From positions 1-42,285 of the forward strand of contig NZ_BDBI01000052.1 in the NCBI RefSeq assembly GCF_001612905.1: DNA of 42,285 nt. Direction: 5' to 3'. The stretch comes from Nocardia ignorata NBRC 108230 (GTDB taxonomy: Bacteria; Actinomycetota; Actinomycetes; Mycobacteriales; Mycobacteriaceae). This document shows, one piece after another, positions 23,786-32,026 of this stretch. Position numbers and translations under genes: made by a program. The notes below the pieces were generated by a model that was given only the letters and a program-made list of their open reading frames with translations, had not been told where the DNA came from and did no database searches. Numbering within the stretch: the stretch's first letter is position 1; every line of letters begins with the position of its first letter.

Positions 23786-25909
23786 ATGAGCGTTGCGCCA
23801 CCCGTTGTCACCGCGGCTGAGCTGGGCGTGGACGACGAGGAACGGCCCGCACGGACCCTGTCGGGGTTCCCGGCCAGGCTGGTCGGGGTCATCGCGCTCG
23901 CGGTGGCGCTGCTGTCGATCTGGCAGGTGTTCCGGCCGCTGGCCCAGGGCAGCCAGTACTACCTGGTGGTGTTCCTCGGGATCGCCTTGCCGCTGGTGTA
24001 TCTGAGCTACCGGTCCTGGTGGGGCAGGCTCGACCGGGCCGACGCACCCTCGGTGCTCGACTGGGTGCTCGCGGCGATCGCCCTGGTGGTGTGCCTGTAT
24101 CCGATCCTGCCGGTGACCTTCGGTGACGCGGGCGGCGGCTACAACGCCTTCCTCGACCGCCAGGGCATGCTCGCCCCGCTCGATGTGGCGATGGGTGGGT
24201 TGCTGCTGGTCCTCGTGCTCGAGGCATGCAGGCGCACGACCGGCGTCATCCTGCCGATCGTGTGCCTGGTGTTCCTCGCCTACGGCTACTACGGCGGGCT
24301 GCTGCCGCAGAACTGGGCCATCGCCCACGCCGGGCTCGACATCGATCAGATCGTCGACGCGCTGTACAACTCGGGCAGCGGGTTCTACGGCACCCCGCTC
24401 GACGTGGCGGCCAGCTACATCGTGCTGTTCACCCTGTACGGCGCGGTACTCGAATTCTCCGGCGCCGCAAGGTTCTTCGTCGCCCTGTCGGTGTCGCTGT
24501 TCCGGCGCTCGCACAGTGCGGCCGGGCGAACGGCGGTGGCGTCGGGATTCCTGCTCGGCACCGTGTCCGGGTCCGGCACGGCGACGGCAGTGAGTACCGG
24601 TGCGGTCACCTGGCCGATCCTGAAGCGGGCGGGTTACCGGCCGGAACAGGCGGGCGGCATGCTCGCGGCGGCGGGTGTGGGCGCGATCCTGTCACCGCCG
24701 ACGCTCGGGGTGGCGGCGTTCATCGTCGCCGAGTACCTCGACGTGTCGTATGTGACCGTGCTCGGCTGGGCGCTCATCCCGACCCTGCTGTACTACCTCG
24801 GCATCCTGCTGTCGGTGGAGATCGACGCCCGTCGCATCCATGCGGAAGGGCGCGCCCCGGCCGATCTCGCCGACGGCCCGCTGCCAACCCCGTGGTGGAA
24901 ACTGCTGGGGCGCTTCGGGTATCACTTCTCGTCGCTGATCGTCATCGTGGTGCTGCTGCTCGCCGGCGTGAGCGCGACCCGTGCCGTCGTCTACGCCACG
25001 GCGCTCGCCTTGATCCTGGCCGTGCCGGATCGGATGCTGCGAGCTCGCGAGGCGACCGGAGCCGTATCGTCCTCAGGCGCAACGGCGACGAAGCAGGCGG
25101 CCACCACTGGCCTCTGGACGCGAAAAGCACTGCTGCGGTTCGTGTTCGAAGCCCTGCGCGCGCTCTCACTCGGGATGCGCTCGGCGCTGCCGGTCGTCGC
25201 CGTGTGTGCGGCGGCGGGTGTGATCACCGCGATGACCACCAAGACCGGTCTCGGCGCCCAGCTGGCCTCGCTGCTGGTGCGGGCAGGTTCGGTGCTGTCC
25301 GACGACCCCGCCGTCGTGCTCGCCACCACCGCGCTGCTCGCCGCGATCGCGTTGTCGCTGCTCGGTCTCGCGGTTCCGGTGACGGCGTCGTTCGTGATCG
25401 GCTGGGTGATCATCGGGCCCGCCCTGCTCGACCTGCACGTCGCCGCGCCCGCCGCCGCCATGTTCGTCTTCTACTTCTCGGTGCTCTCGGAGGTGACCCC
25501 GCCGACCGCGCTCGCCGCCGTCGGCGCCGCCGCCGTCACCGGCGCGAAGGCCATGCCGACCATGTGGTCGGCGCTGCGCTACGCGCTGCCCGCGTTCCTC
25601 GTGCCGCTGATGTTCGTGCTCACCGATTCCGGGCAGCACCTGCTCGGCCGTGGCGCGCTGCTCGACGTGCTGTGGGTGACCGCGGCCGCGTGCGTCGGCG
25701 TCGCGGCGCTGGCGGCCGCGACCGGCGGCTGGATCCTCGGCATCGGCGCGGTGGGAGCGGTGCCGCGCGTGCTCGCGGGCGCCGCCGGTCTCACACTGCT
25801 GTACCCGCATCCGACGGCGACGGCGATCGGGCTCGGTGTGCTCGTAGTCGCCGCAGCGGCGGGGGTCGTCGAACGCGTGCGTCATCGAAAAGCCACGGGC
25901 ACACCGTGA
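23786..25909 (+). CDS. TRAP transporter, fused 4TM/12TM permease
   Basis: This is a 707-residue membrane protein in which the small (DctQ) and large (DctM) TRAP subunits are fused, as is usual for TAXI-type systems. The N-terminal part holds about four or five membrane segments. The large-subunit hallmarks follow: YNSGSGFYGTPLDVAASYIVLFTLYGAVLEFSGAARFF, GFLLGTVSGSGTATAVSTGAVTWPILKRAGYRPEQAGGMLAAAGVGAILSPPTLGVAAFIVAE and, later, FVFYFSVLSEVTPPTALAAVGAAAVTGA. Transport is driven by an ion gradient, not ATP. The partner binding protein follows 41 bp downstream. Substrates of TAXI systems are mostly unknown, with organic acids or glutamate/glutamine suspected. Confidence 0.9.
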   Translation: MSVAPPVVTAAELGVDDEERPARTLSGFPARLVGVIALAVALLSIWQVFRPLAQGSQYYLVVFLGIALPLVYLSYRSWWGRLDRADAPSVLDWVLAAIALVVCLYPILPVTFGDAGGGYNAFLDRQGMLAPLDVAMGGLLLVLVLEACRRTTGVILPIVCLVFLAYGYYGGLLPQNWAIAHAGLDIDQIVDALYNSGSGFYGTPLDVAASYIVLFTLYGAVLEFSGAARFFVALSVSLFRRSHSAAGRTAVASGFLLGTVSGSGTATAVSTGAVTWPILKRAGYRPEQAGGMLAAAGVGAILSPPTLGVAAFIVAEYLDVSYVTVLGWALIPTLLYYLGILLSVEIDARRIHAEGRAPADLADGPLPTPWWKLLGRFGYHFSSLIVIVVLLLAGVSATRAVVYATALALILAVPDRMLRAREATGAVSSSGATATKQAATTGLWTRKALLRFVFEALRALSLGMRSALPVVAVCAAAGVITAMTTKTGLGAQLASLLVRAGSVLSDDPAVVLATTALLAAIALSLLGLAVPVTASFVIGWVIIGPALLDLHVAAPAAAMFVFYFSVLSEVTPPTALAAVGAAAVTGAKAMPTMWSALRYALPAFLVPLMFVLTDSGQHLLGRGALLDVLWVTAAACVGVAALAAATGGWILGIGAVGAVPRVLAGAAGLTLLYPHPTATAIGLGVLVVAAAAGVVERVRHRKATGTP

Positions 25910-25950
25910 TCGGTCAGCAGGCGGCGCCGCCGTCGAGGAGAGAGGTCGTC

Positions 25951-26940
25951 ATGATCAGAACACTTGGCATCGTTGTCGCGGCGAGCACCGCCGCCGCCCT
26001 GCTCACCGGCTGCGGCGGCAGACAGGACTCGCCGACGGCTGACAGCGGCGGCGAGGTGAGCTGTGAAGTGAAGCAGGACACCAGGATCGGCATCGCCACC
26101 GGCAATGCGACCGGCGTGTACTTCGCGCTCGGCAACGCCTACGCCGAACAGATCTCGGCGGCCACCGACGGCAAGGTCAAGGCGACCGCCGCCGAGACGG
26201 GCGCCTCGGTGCAGAACATCCAGCAGGTGGTCGGCGGCACCTACCAGGTCGGCTTCTCGCTGGCCGACTCCGCCGCCGACGCCGTGCAGGGCAAGGGCAG
26301 CTTCACCAGCGTCCAGCCGGTACGCGCGCTGGCCCGGCTCTACGACAACTACACCCAGGTGATCGTGCGCGCCGACGCGGGCATCGACTCCCTGGCCGAC
26401 CTGCGCGGCAAACGGGTCTCCACCGGCTCGCCCAAATCGGGCACCGAGGTGATCGCCCAGCGCGTTCTGCAGGCTTCGGGTCTCAACCCCGACACCGATA
26501 TCTCCGCCCAGCGCCTCGACCTCACCAAGACCGTCGACGGTCTCAAGGACGGCTCGATCGACGCCATGTTCTGGTCGGGCGGCCTGCCGACGCCCGGCAT
26601 CACCGACCTGTTCACCACCGCGAAGGACAAGGTCAGATTCCTCGACATCACGGGGGCGCTGCCGAAGCTGAAGGAGATCAACCCGGTCTACGAGGCCGGC
26701 TCGATCCCGGCCGCCACCTACGGCCTGAGTGCCGACGTGCCGACCGTGGTCGTGCCCAACCTGCTCGTGGTCCGCGACGACCTCGACGCGAACCTCGCCT
26801 GCGTCCTCACCAAGACCCTGCTCGACCGCAAACCCCAACTCGAGCAGGCGAATCCGGCCGCCAAGGGGATCAATGCCGACACCGCGAGCAAAACCGCGCC
26901 CGTAGAGCTGCACCGCGGCTCGGAGGTAGCCCTGCGCTGA
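25951..26940 (+). CDS. TAXI family TRAP transporter solute receptor (lipoprotein)
   Basis: This 329-residue binding protein partners the fused TRAP permease upstream. The signal peptide ends in a lipobox (LLTGC, about Cys23), so it is anchored to the membrane, as in other Gram-positive TAXI receptors. The mature part has RIGIATGNATGVYFALGNAYAEQI and TAAETGASVQNIQQVVGGTYQVGFSLADSAADAV, both hallmarks of NMT1_3/TAXI receptors. ADLRGKRVSTGSPKSGTEVIAQRVLQASGL and DAMFWSGGLPTPGITDLF follow. The ATG at 25951 has a strong ribosome site (GAGGAGAGAGG). The probable terminator at 26978-27022 ends the two-gene operon. Confidence 0.92.
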   Translation: MIRTLGIVVAASTAAALLTGCGGRQDSPTADSGGEVSCEVKQDTRIGIATGNATGVYFALGNAYAEQISAATDGKVKATAAETGASVQNIQQVVGGTYQVGFSLADSAADAVQGKGSFTSVQPVRALARLYDNYTQVIVRADAGIDSLADLRGKRVSTGSPKSGTEVIAQRVLQASGLNPDTDISAQRLDLTKTVDGLKDGSIDAMFWSGGLPTPGITDLFTTAKDKVRFLDITGALPKLKEINPVYEAGSIPAATYGLSADVPTVVVPNLLVVRDDLDANLACVLTKTLLDRKPQLEQANPAAKGINADTASKTAPVELHRGSEVALR

Positions 26941-26977
26941 CGTCGCCCGCCGCCACCCGCGCCCGACACGCGGGTGC

Positions 26978-27022
26978 CACGGTCCCCGCCACCCTCGGCT
27001 ACCAGGGGTGACGGGGACCGTG
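26978..27022 (+). terminator. Strong hairpin after the TRAP-TAXI operon
   Basis: Arms 26978-26993 and 27007-27022 pair over 16 positions with one mismatch (CACGGTCCCCG at the base pairs with CGGGGACCGTG), around a 13-nt loop. There is no T-run, which is common for actinobacterial terminators. It lies between 26940 and the next gene at 27092. Confidence 0.65.
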
Positions 27023-27091
27023 TGCTGTGCGGGAACAACCCGTGGCGTGGCTCGGTTGTGCGAAACAGACGCCGACCGAAACGAGGATGCG

Positions 27092-27949
27092 ATGACCGAG
27101 GCCGTGGCACGCGACGAACGCTGGCTGGGCGAGGAGCTCGATCTGGACGCCTATCTGGCCCGGATCGGCTACGACGGGCCGCGCACAGCCTCGGTCGACA
27201 CCCTGCGCGCCCTCGTACGCGCCCACACCACGACCATCCCCTTCGAGAACCTCGAGATCATCCTCGGCCGCGGCATCCCGCTCGACCTGAAATCCCTGCA
27301 GGACAAACTGGTCCGGCACGCTCGCGGCGGATACTGCTACGAGAACGCCGGTCTCTTCGCCGCCGCGCTGGAATGCCTCGGATTCGAGGTGCGTGGCCTG
27401 AGCGGCCGGGTGACCTTCGGCTCGCTGGCCACCGGGGCGATCCGGCCCGCCACCCACGCCCTGCTCCGCGTCACCGCCCCCGACGACGACCGGGTCTGGA
27501 TCTGCGATGTCGGGTTCGGTGCCGGTCCACTCGCGCCGTTCGAATTGGCCGACAGCGCGGGCGAATTCACGATGGGCGACTGGCGCTTCCGGCTCGAGCA
27601 CCGCGACAACCTCTGGGTGCTCCACCAGTTCGGCCGTGACGGCTGGATCGACCGCTACACCTTCACCGAGAACCCGCAGTACCGCATCGACTTCGCGGTA
27701 GGCAACCACTTCGTGTCGACCTCGCCACACTCACCGTTCACCACCCGGCCGTTCCTGCAGCGCTTCCGGCCCGACGTCCACCACGTGCTCGACGACCTCA
27801 CCCTGGTGACCGAATACCCCGACGGCACCAGCGAAAGCCGCGAGATCGATGCCACCGACCTGCCGAAGGTGCTGACCGACGTCTTCGACATCGAACTGGA
27901 ACCCGCCGACGCGGACGTGCTCGTCACCACACCCTGGCGCACCATCTGA
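27092..27949 (+). CDS. nat: Arylamine N-acetyltransferase
   Basis: This enzyme moves an acetyl group from acetyl-CoA to arylamines or hydrazines, including isoniazid in mycobacteria. It is 285 residues. The catalytic triad is Cys82 (RGGYCYENAGLF), His122 (ATHALL) and Asp139 (CDVGFG). The spacing of 40 and 17 residues is the same as in well-studied NATs (70-110-127). IPFENLEI and FTENPQYRIDFAVGNHFVSTSPHSPF are further family landmarks. The ATG at 27092 follows ACGAGGA; the earlier open frame from 27008 runs through the terminator hairpin and was rejected. The sequence shows no operon partner. Confidence 0.94.
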   Translation: MTEAVARDERWLGEELDLDAYLARIGYDGPRTASVDTLRALVRAHTTTIPFENLEIILGRGIPLDLKSLQDKLVRHARGGYCYENAGLFAAALECLGFEVRGLSGRVTFGSLATGAIRPATHALLRVTAPDDDRVWICDVGFGAGPLAPFELADSAGEFTMGDWRFRLEHRDNLWVLHQFGRDGWIDRYTFTENPQYRIDFAVGNHFVSTSPHSPFTTRPFLQRFRPDVHHVLDDLTLVTEYPDGTSESREIDATDLPKVLTDVFDIELEPADADVLVTTPWRTI

Positions 27950-28076
27950 GCTGATTTCGGTCCCACCGACACGGCTCGGCAGTTTGCTTCCACCGTGTCG
28001 CTACGGCAAATTGATGGTTACTTGCCGGGAAACAAACCCGATCGCTGCGGTGGGGTCCGAATCAGTGGGGTCGTTC

Positions 28077-30152
28077 GTGCCGAAGGTTCATGTCGCGTTG
28101 CCGGGTCAGCCGGAGCAGGGGGCCCGTTCGAGCGGGGCCGCTGCCCGGCCCGGCTGGCGGTCGGACCTGGACGGGCTGCGCGGCGTGGCGATCGCGCTGG
28201 TCGTGGCGTTCCACGTGTGGGCGGGCCGGGTCTCCGGTGGCGTGGACGTGTTCCTCGTTCTCTCGGGCTTCTTCTTCACCGGCGCGATCGTGCGCGGGGT
28301 GGAACGCACCGGCCGGGTGGCCGCCACCGAGACCGCGCGCCGGACCCTGCGCAGGCTCACCCCCGCGCTGGTCGTCGTGCTGGCGGCGGTCGCGGTCGCG
28401 ACGATCACCCTGCGGCCCTACACCCTGCTCGGTGAAACCGCCGCGCAGACTCTCGCCTCGATGTTCTACGTCCAGAACTGGTATCTGGCCGTCGCCGAAC
28501 TCGACTACACCGCGCCCGACCCGACCGTGAGCCCGCTGCAACACCTGTGGTCGATGTCGGTGCAGGGACAGTTCTACCTGGTGATCTTCGCGCTTTTGGC
28601 CGGGTGGGCGTGGTTGCGCCGCCGGGGCAGGGCCGACCGGGCGACGCTCATCGCGGCGCTGACCGGAATCGGGCTGCTCTCGTTCTGGTACGCCACGGTC
28701 GGCACCGGCCACCATCAGGCCTGGACCTATTACGACAGTCTCGCGCGTGGGTGGGAACTGCTCGCGGGCGCTGTACTCGCCGTCGCCGCGCCCTGGCTGC
28801 GCCTGCCGACCCGGCTGCGCGGCCTGGCGGCTGCGGTCGGGCTCCTCATGGTGTTCGCCTGCGGTCCGCTCTTCGACGGCGCGACCCAGTTTCCCGGCGT
28901 CGCCGCCCTGTGGCCGGTGACCGCCGCCTGCCTGGTGATCGCCGCCGGATTCGGATCGGGCACCACACCGGGCACCGCGACCCGGCTGCTGTCGGGACGG
29001 GTGTGCACCGAACTGGGCGCGATGGCCTACCCGCTGTACCTGTGGCACTGGCCGATTCTCATCTTCTACCTGGGCGAGACCGGGCGGACCGACGCGGGTG
29101 TCGTCGACGGGCTGGTGGTGATCGGTGTTTCCCTGATCCCCGCCTATGCCACCGCGCGCTGGATCGAGGCACCCCTGCGGATGGGGCCGCGCGGTCAGGA
29201 GACACCGCCGCACCGGGCCACCGGGACGCTCGTCGGGGCGCTCACAGTCGCCGTGCTCGCCTCGGCCCTCGGCTGGCAGATGGTGCTGCTCGCGAACCCG
29301 GCCGTGCCACCGGAAAACCTCGACAGCCTGCGCTACCCGGGAGCGACCGCGCTGCTCTCCGGCGCCGAATTCCCCAAGGCGCCCATGCGGCCCACCGTGT
29401 TCGAAGGTCACGTCGACACCCCGTCGCCGACGACCGACGGGTGCATCACGCCCAACCGCGAGGTCCGCACCTGCGTCTACGGCGACCCCGACGCCACCCG
29501 CTCGATCGCGCTCGTCGGCGGCTCGCATTCCGAACACTGGTTGCCCGCACTCGAGGTGCTCGGCGCCGAACACGGCTTCCGGGTGGTGTCCTACCTCAAG
29601 GAGGGGTGCCCGCTGGTGCTGGTCGACGAGCCGTCCTACGCCGAATGGCCGTTCCCCGAATGTCACGAGTGGTCGGTGGAAGTGCTCGACCGGCTGGCCG
29701 CCGAGCAACCGGACTGGGTGGTCACGCTGTCGACCCGCTACCGCCAGGACGCACCGGGCGACGAGGTGCCCGGCGAATACCTCGAGGTGTGGTCGGCGCT
29801 GCAGGATCGCGGGCTCAATGTGCTCGCCCTGCGCGACACGCCGCGGCTGCGACGCGACGGTGTGTTCTATCGGGCCCCGGACTGTCTGGCCCATCGCGGC
29901 GACCCCGACAGTTGCGGGATGGACCGCGCCGAGGCGCTCGACGCGGTGGACCCGGCCGCCGAACCGGCCGCCGGCTATCCGAACATCTACCTGCTCGATC
30001 TCTCCGATGCCGTGTGCCGCCCGCAACGTTGCCGGGTCGTCGAGGGCAATGTGCTGATCTATCGCGACGAACACCACCTCACCGCCAGTTACGCCCGATC
30101 ACTCGCCCCCGAACTGGGCCGCCAGATCGCCGCCGTCACCGGCTGGTGGTGA
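28077..30152 (+). CDS. OatA-like acyltransferase with SGNH domain
   Basis: This is a 691-residue membrane protein (with the GTG start at 28077). Residues about 25-400 are an acyltransferase-3 domain with about ten or eleven membrane segments: SDLDGLRGVAIALVVAFHVWAGRVSGGVDVFLVLSGFFFTG, then YTAPDPTVSPLQHLWSMSVQGQFYLV and MAYPLYLWHWPILI. A C-terminal extracellular SGNH domain follows, with the nucleophile in LVGGSHSEHW and the Asp/His pair in DEHHLTASYA. Proteins of this layout O-acetylate peptidoglycan or other surface glycans. In-frame starts at 27984 and 28014 exist. GTG 28077 was chosen because GTGGGG lies just upstream and the N-terminus matches the family. The acceptor is not known. Confidence 0.85.
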   Translation: MPKVHVALPGQPEQGARSSGAAARPGWRSDLDGLRGVAIALVVAFHVWAGRVSGGVDVFLVLSGFFFTGAIVRGVERTGRVAATETARRTLRRLTPALVVVLAAVAVATITLRPYTLLGETAAQTLASMFYVQNWYLAVAELDYTAPDPTVSPLQHLWSMSVQGQFYLVIFALLAGWAWLRRRGRADRATLIAALTGIGLLSFWYATVGTGHHQAWTYYDSLARGWELLAGAVLAVAAPWLRLPTRLRGLAAAVGLLMVFACGPLFDGATQFPGVAALWPVTAACLVIAAGFGSGTTPGTATRLLSGRVCTELGAMAYPLYLWHWPILIFYLGETGRTDAGVVDGLVVIGVSLIPAYATARWIEAPLRMGPRGQETPPHRATGTLVGALTVAVLASALGWQMVLLANPAVPPENLDSLRYPGATALLSGAEFPKAPMRPTVFEGHVDTPSPTTDGCITPNREVRTCVYGDPDATRSIALVGGSHSEHWLPALEVLGAEHGFRVVSYLKEGCPLVLVDEPSYAEWPFPECHEWSVEVLDRLAAEQPDWVVTLSTRYRQDAPGDEVPGEYLEVWSALQDRGLNVLALRDTPRLRRDGVFYRAPDCLAHRGDPDSCGMDRAEALDAVDPAAEPAAGYPNIYLLDLSDAVCRPQRCRVVEGNVLIYRDEHHLTASYARSLAPELGRQIAAVTGWW

Positions 30153-30185
30153 GAGCGAGATCACCACGCGCGCCGCGGATCCGGC

Positions 30186-30191
30186 TACCCT
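30186..30191 (+). promoter_or_regulatory. Predicted -10 box for the penicillin-binding protein gene
   Basis: TACCCT precedes the GTG at 30199 by 7 nt, which is consistent with a leaderless transcript. Confidence 0.5.
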
Positions 30192-30198
30192 CGGACCG

Positions 30199-31938
30199 GT
30201 GCGCATACCCCGCAAGGCATCGGTCCTGCTCGTCGCGCTCGCTGTCGTGCCCGTCGCGTGCTCGTCCGGACCGGACCAGCCACAGACCGTCGCCGAGGCT
30301 TTCGCGAAGGCCCTGAGCAGTGGTGACGCGGCGGCCGCCGCGGCCCTCACCGACGCGCCCGACCAGGCCCGCCAGACGCTCACCACCCTGTTCGAGAACC
30401 TCGGCAAGAACGACACCGTGCGGGTGAGCGCCACCGACGAGGCGAGCTTCACCCTCGAATCCACCTGGAAGCTCGGCACGGGCGGTCAGGACGAATGGAC
30501 CTACACCAGCACCGGAACGGCCGACGAGAACGACTGGACGATCGACTGGAACCCCGCCACCGTCGCGCCCGGCCTCGACCTCGGCCCGCTCAGCTACAGC
30601 CCCGTACCGCCGAAACCCGCACGCGTACTCGACGCGAGCGGTGGTGAGCTGATGACCGAGCAGGTGGTCACCCTGGTGACCGTCGCCCCGGACGCCGACC
30701 TGCCCGCCGTGGCCGCCGCGCTCGCGCCGCACGGCGTCACCGAGGCCACCCTGAGAACGGATCTCGATGCGGCCCAAGGCAAACCGATCACCGCGGTCGC
30801 CCTGCGCGAGGCCGACATCGCACCGGTCCGTGACACGCTGACCGGGCTGCGCGGTGTGACCCTCGCACCGCAGCCGAGGCTGCTGACCGTCGACAAGACC
30901 CTCGCGGCACCGACCTTGGCCGGACTGACCGAACTGTGGCAGCACCAGGCCGACGACGCGGCGGGCTGGGCGATACGCGCCCACACCCCCTCGGGGACCC
31001 AGCGCATCGCCGGTCCCGACGCCACCGCGACCACCGACATCGCCACCACCCTCGACATCGACCTGCAGAACGCCGCCGAAGGTGCGCTGGCGCCCGTGCC
31101 GACGCCCGCCGCCATCGTGGCACTGCGGCCCTCGACGGGGGAGGTGCTCGCCGTCGCGCAGAACGCACCCGCCGACGCGCAGGGCCCCATCGCGCTCACC
31201 GGGCTTTATCCGCCGGGATCGACATTCAAGACCGTCACCGTGTCGGCCGCGTTGCAGGCGGGCGGTGTCACCGCCGACACCGTGCTGCCGTGCCCCGGCC
31301 GCGCCACCATCGAGGGCCGAACCATCCCCAACGACGACGGTTTCGACCTCGGTGACGTGCCGCTGCACACCGCCTTCGCCCGGTCATGCAATACGACGAT
31401 GGCGCAGCTCGGTGTGCGCCTGCCCGCCGACGGGCTCACCCAGGCCGCCGCGCAACTCGGCCTCGGCGTGGACTATGTGACACCCGGCTTGACGACAGTC
31501 ACCGGGAAAGTTCCCGCCGCGCAGAATCCGGCGCAACAGGTGGAGGCGAGCATCGGCCAGGGCACGGTCACCGCGTCACCGTTCGGGATGGCGCTCGTCG
31601 CCGCCTCGCTCGCCCACGGAACCGCACCGACTCCCTCGGTGATCGTGGGCCGTCCGGGCGCCGCCGACCGCCGGACCGAACCGGTGCCCGCCGCGGTGAC
31701 ATCGCAGGTGGAAGCCATGATGGCCGAGACCGTGAGCGCTGGGACCGCCACCGCCCTGCGCGACATCCCCGGCCTGCTCGGCAAGACCGGCACCGCCGAG
31801 TACATCGACGACGAACACGCACACGGGTGGTTCGTCGGAATCCGCGGCGACCTCGCCTTCGCGGTGTTCGTCGCCGACGCGGGCAGCTCCGGACCGGCGG
31901 TCGAGTCGGCGGGCAGGATGCTTCGTGTGACACGATGA
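30199..31938 (+). CDS. Penicillin-binding lipoprotein (class B transpeptidase, PBP-lipo type)
   Basis: This 579-residue protein crosslinks peptidoglycan outside the membrane. The signal peptide ends in a lipobox (PVACSS). An NTF2-like MecA_N domain follows (QTVAEAFAKALSSGDAAAAAALT to DWTIDWNPATVAPGL), then a dimerisation region, then the transpeptidase domain. The active-site motifs are STFK (Ser341-Lys344), SCN (396-398) and KTGTAE (Lys529-Gly531), so all three are intact. The layout is that of mycobacterial PBP-lipo (Rv2864c). It begins with GTG 7 nt after a TANNNT box. It sits between the OatA-like gene and a membrane kinase. Confidence 0.92.
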   Translation: MRIPRKASVLLVALAVVPVACSSGPDQPQTVAEAFAKALSSGDAAAAAALTDAPDQARQTLTTLFENLGKNDTVRVSATDEASFTLESTWKLGTGGQDEWTYTSTGTADENDWTIDWNPATVAPGLDLGPLSYSPVPPKPARVLDASGGELMTEQVVTLVTVAPDADLPAVAAALAPHGVTEATLRTDLDAAQGKPITAVALREADIAPVRDTLTGLRGVTLAPQPRLLTVDKTLAAPTLAGLTELWQHQADDAAGWAIRAHTPSGTQRIAGPDATATTDIATTLDIDLQNAAEGALAPVPTPAAIVALRPSTGEVLAVAQNAPADAQGPIALTGLYPPGSTFKTVTVSAALQAGGVTADTVLPCPGRATIEGRTIPNDDGFDLGDVPLHTAFARSCNTTMAQLGVRLPADGLTQAAAQLGLGVDYVTPGLTTVTGKVPAAQNPAQQVEASIGQGTVTASPFGMALVAASLAHGTAPTPSVIVGRPGAADRRTEPVPAAVTSQVEAMMAETVSAGTATALRDIPGLLGKTGTAEYIDDEHAHGWFVGIRGDLAFAVFVADAGSSGPAVESAGRMLRVTR

Positions 31939-32002
31939 GCCATCTCACTCTCCGCAGGCGTGCAATCCCCCCGCTGCCGCACGCGGTCACCACCAGTCGA
32001 GC

Positions 32003-32008
32003 TACACT
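32003..32008 (+). promoter_or_regulatory. Predicted -10 box for the kinase gene
   Basis: TACACT lies 18 nt before the ATG at 32027. A transcript from here would have a leader of about 12 nt. Confidence 0.35.
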
Positions 32009-32026
32009 CGTCGGCGGGCCATACCC

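Noticed and set aside
27984..28076. Upstream starts for the OatA-like protein
   Set aside because: ATGs at 27984 and 28014 add residues unlike the family and lie in a small inverted repeat (CGACACGG/CCGTGTCG, 27967-28000). GTG at 28077 has a ribosome site.
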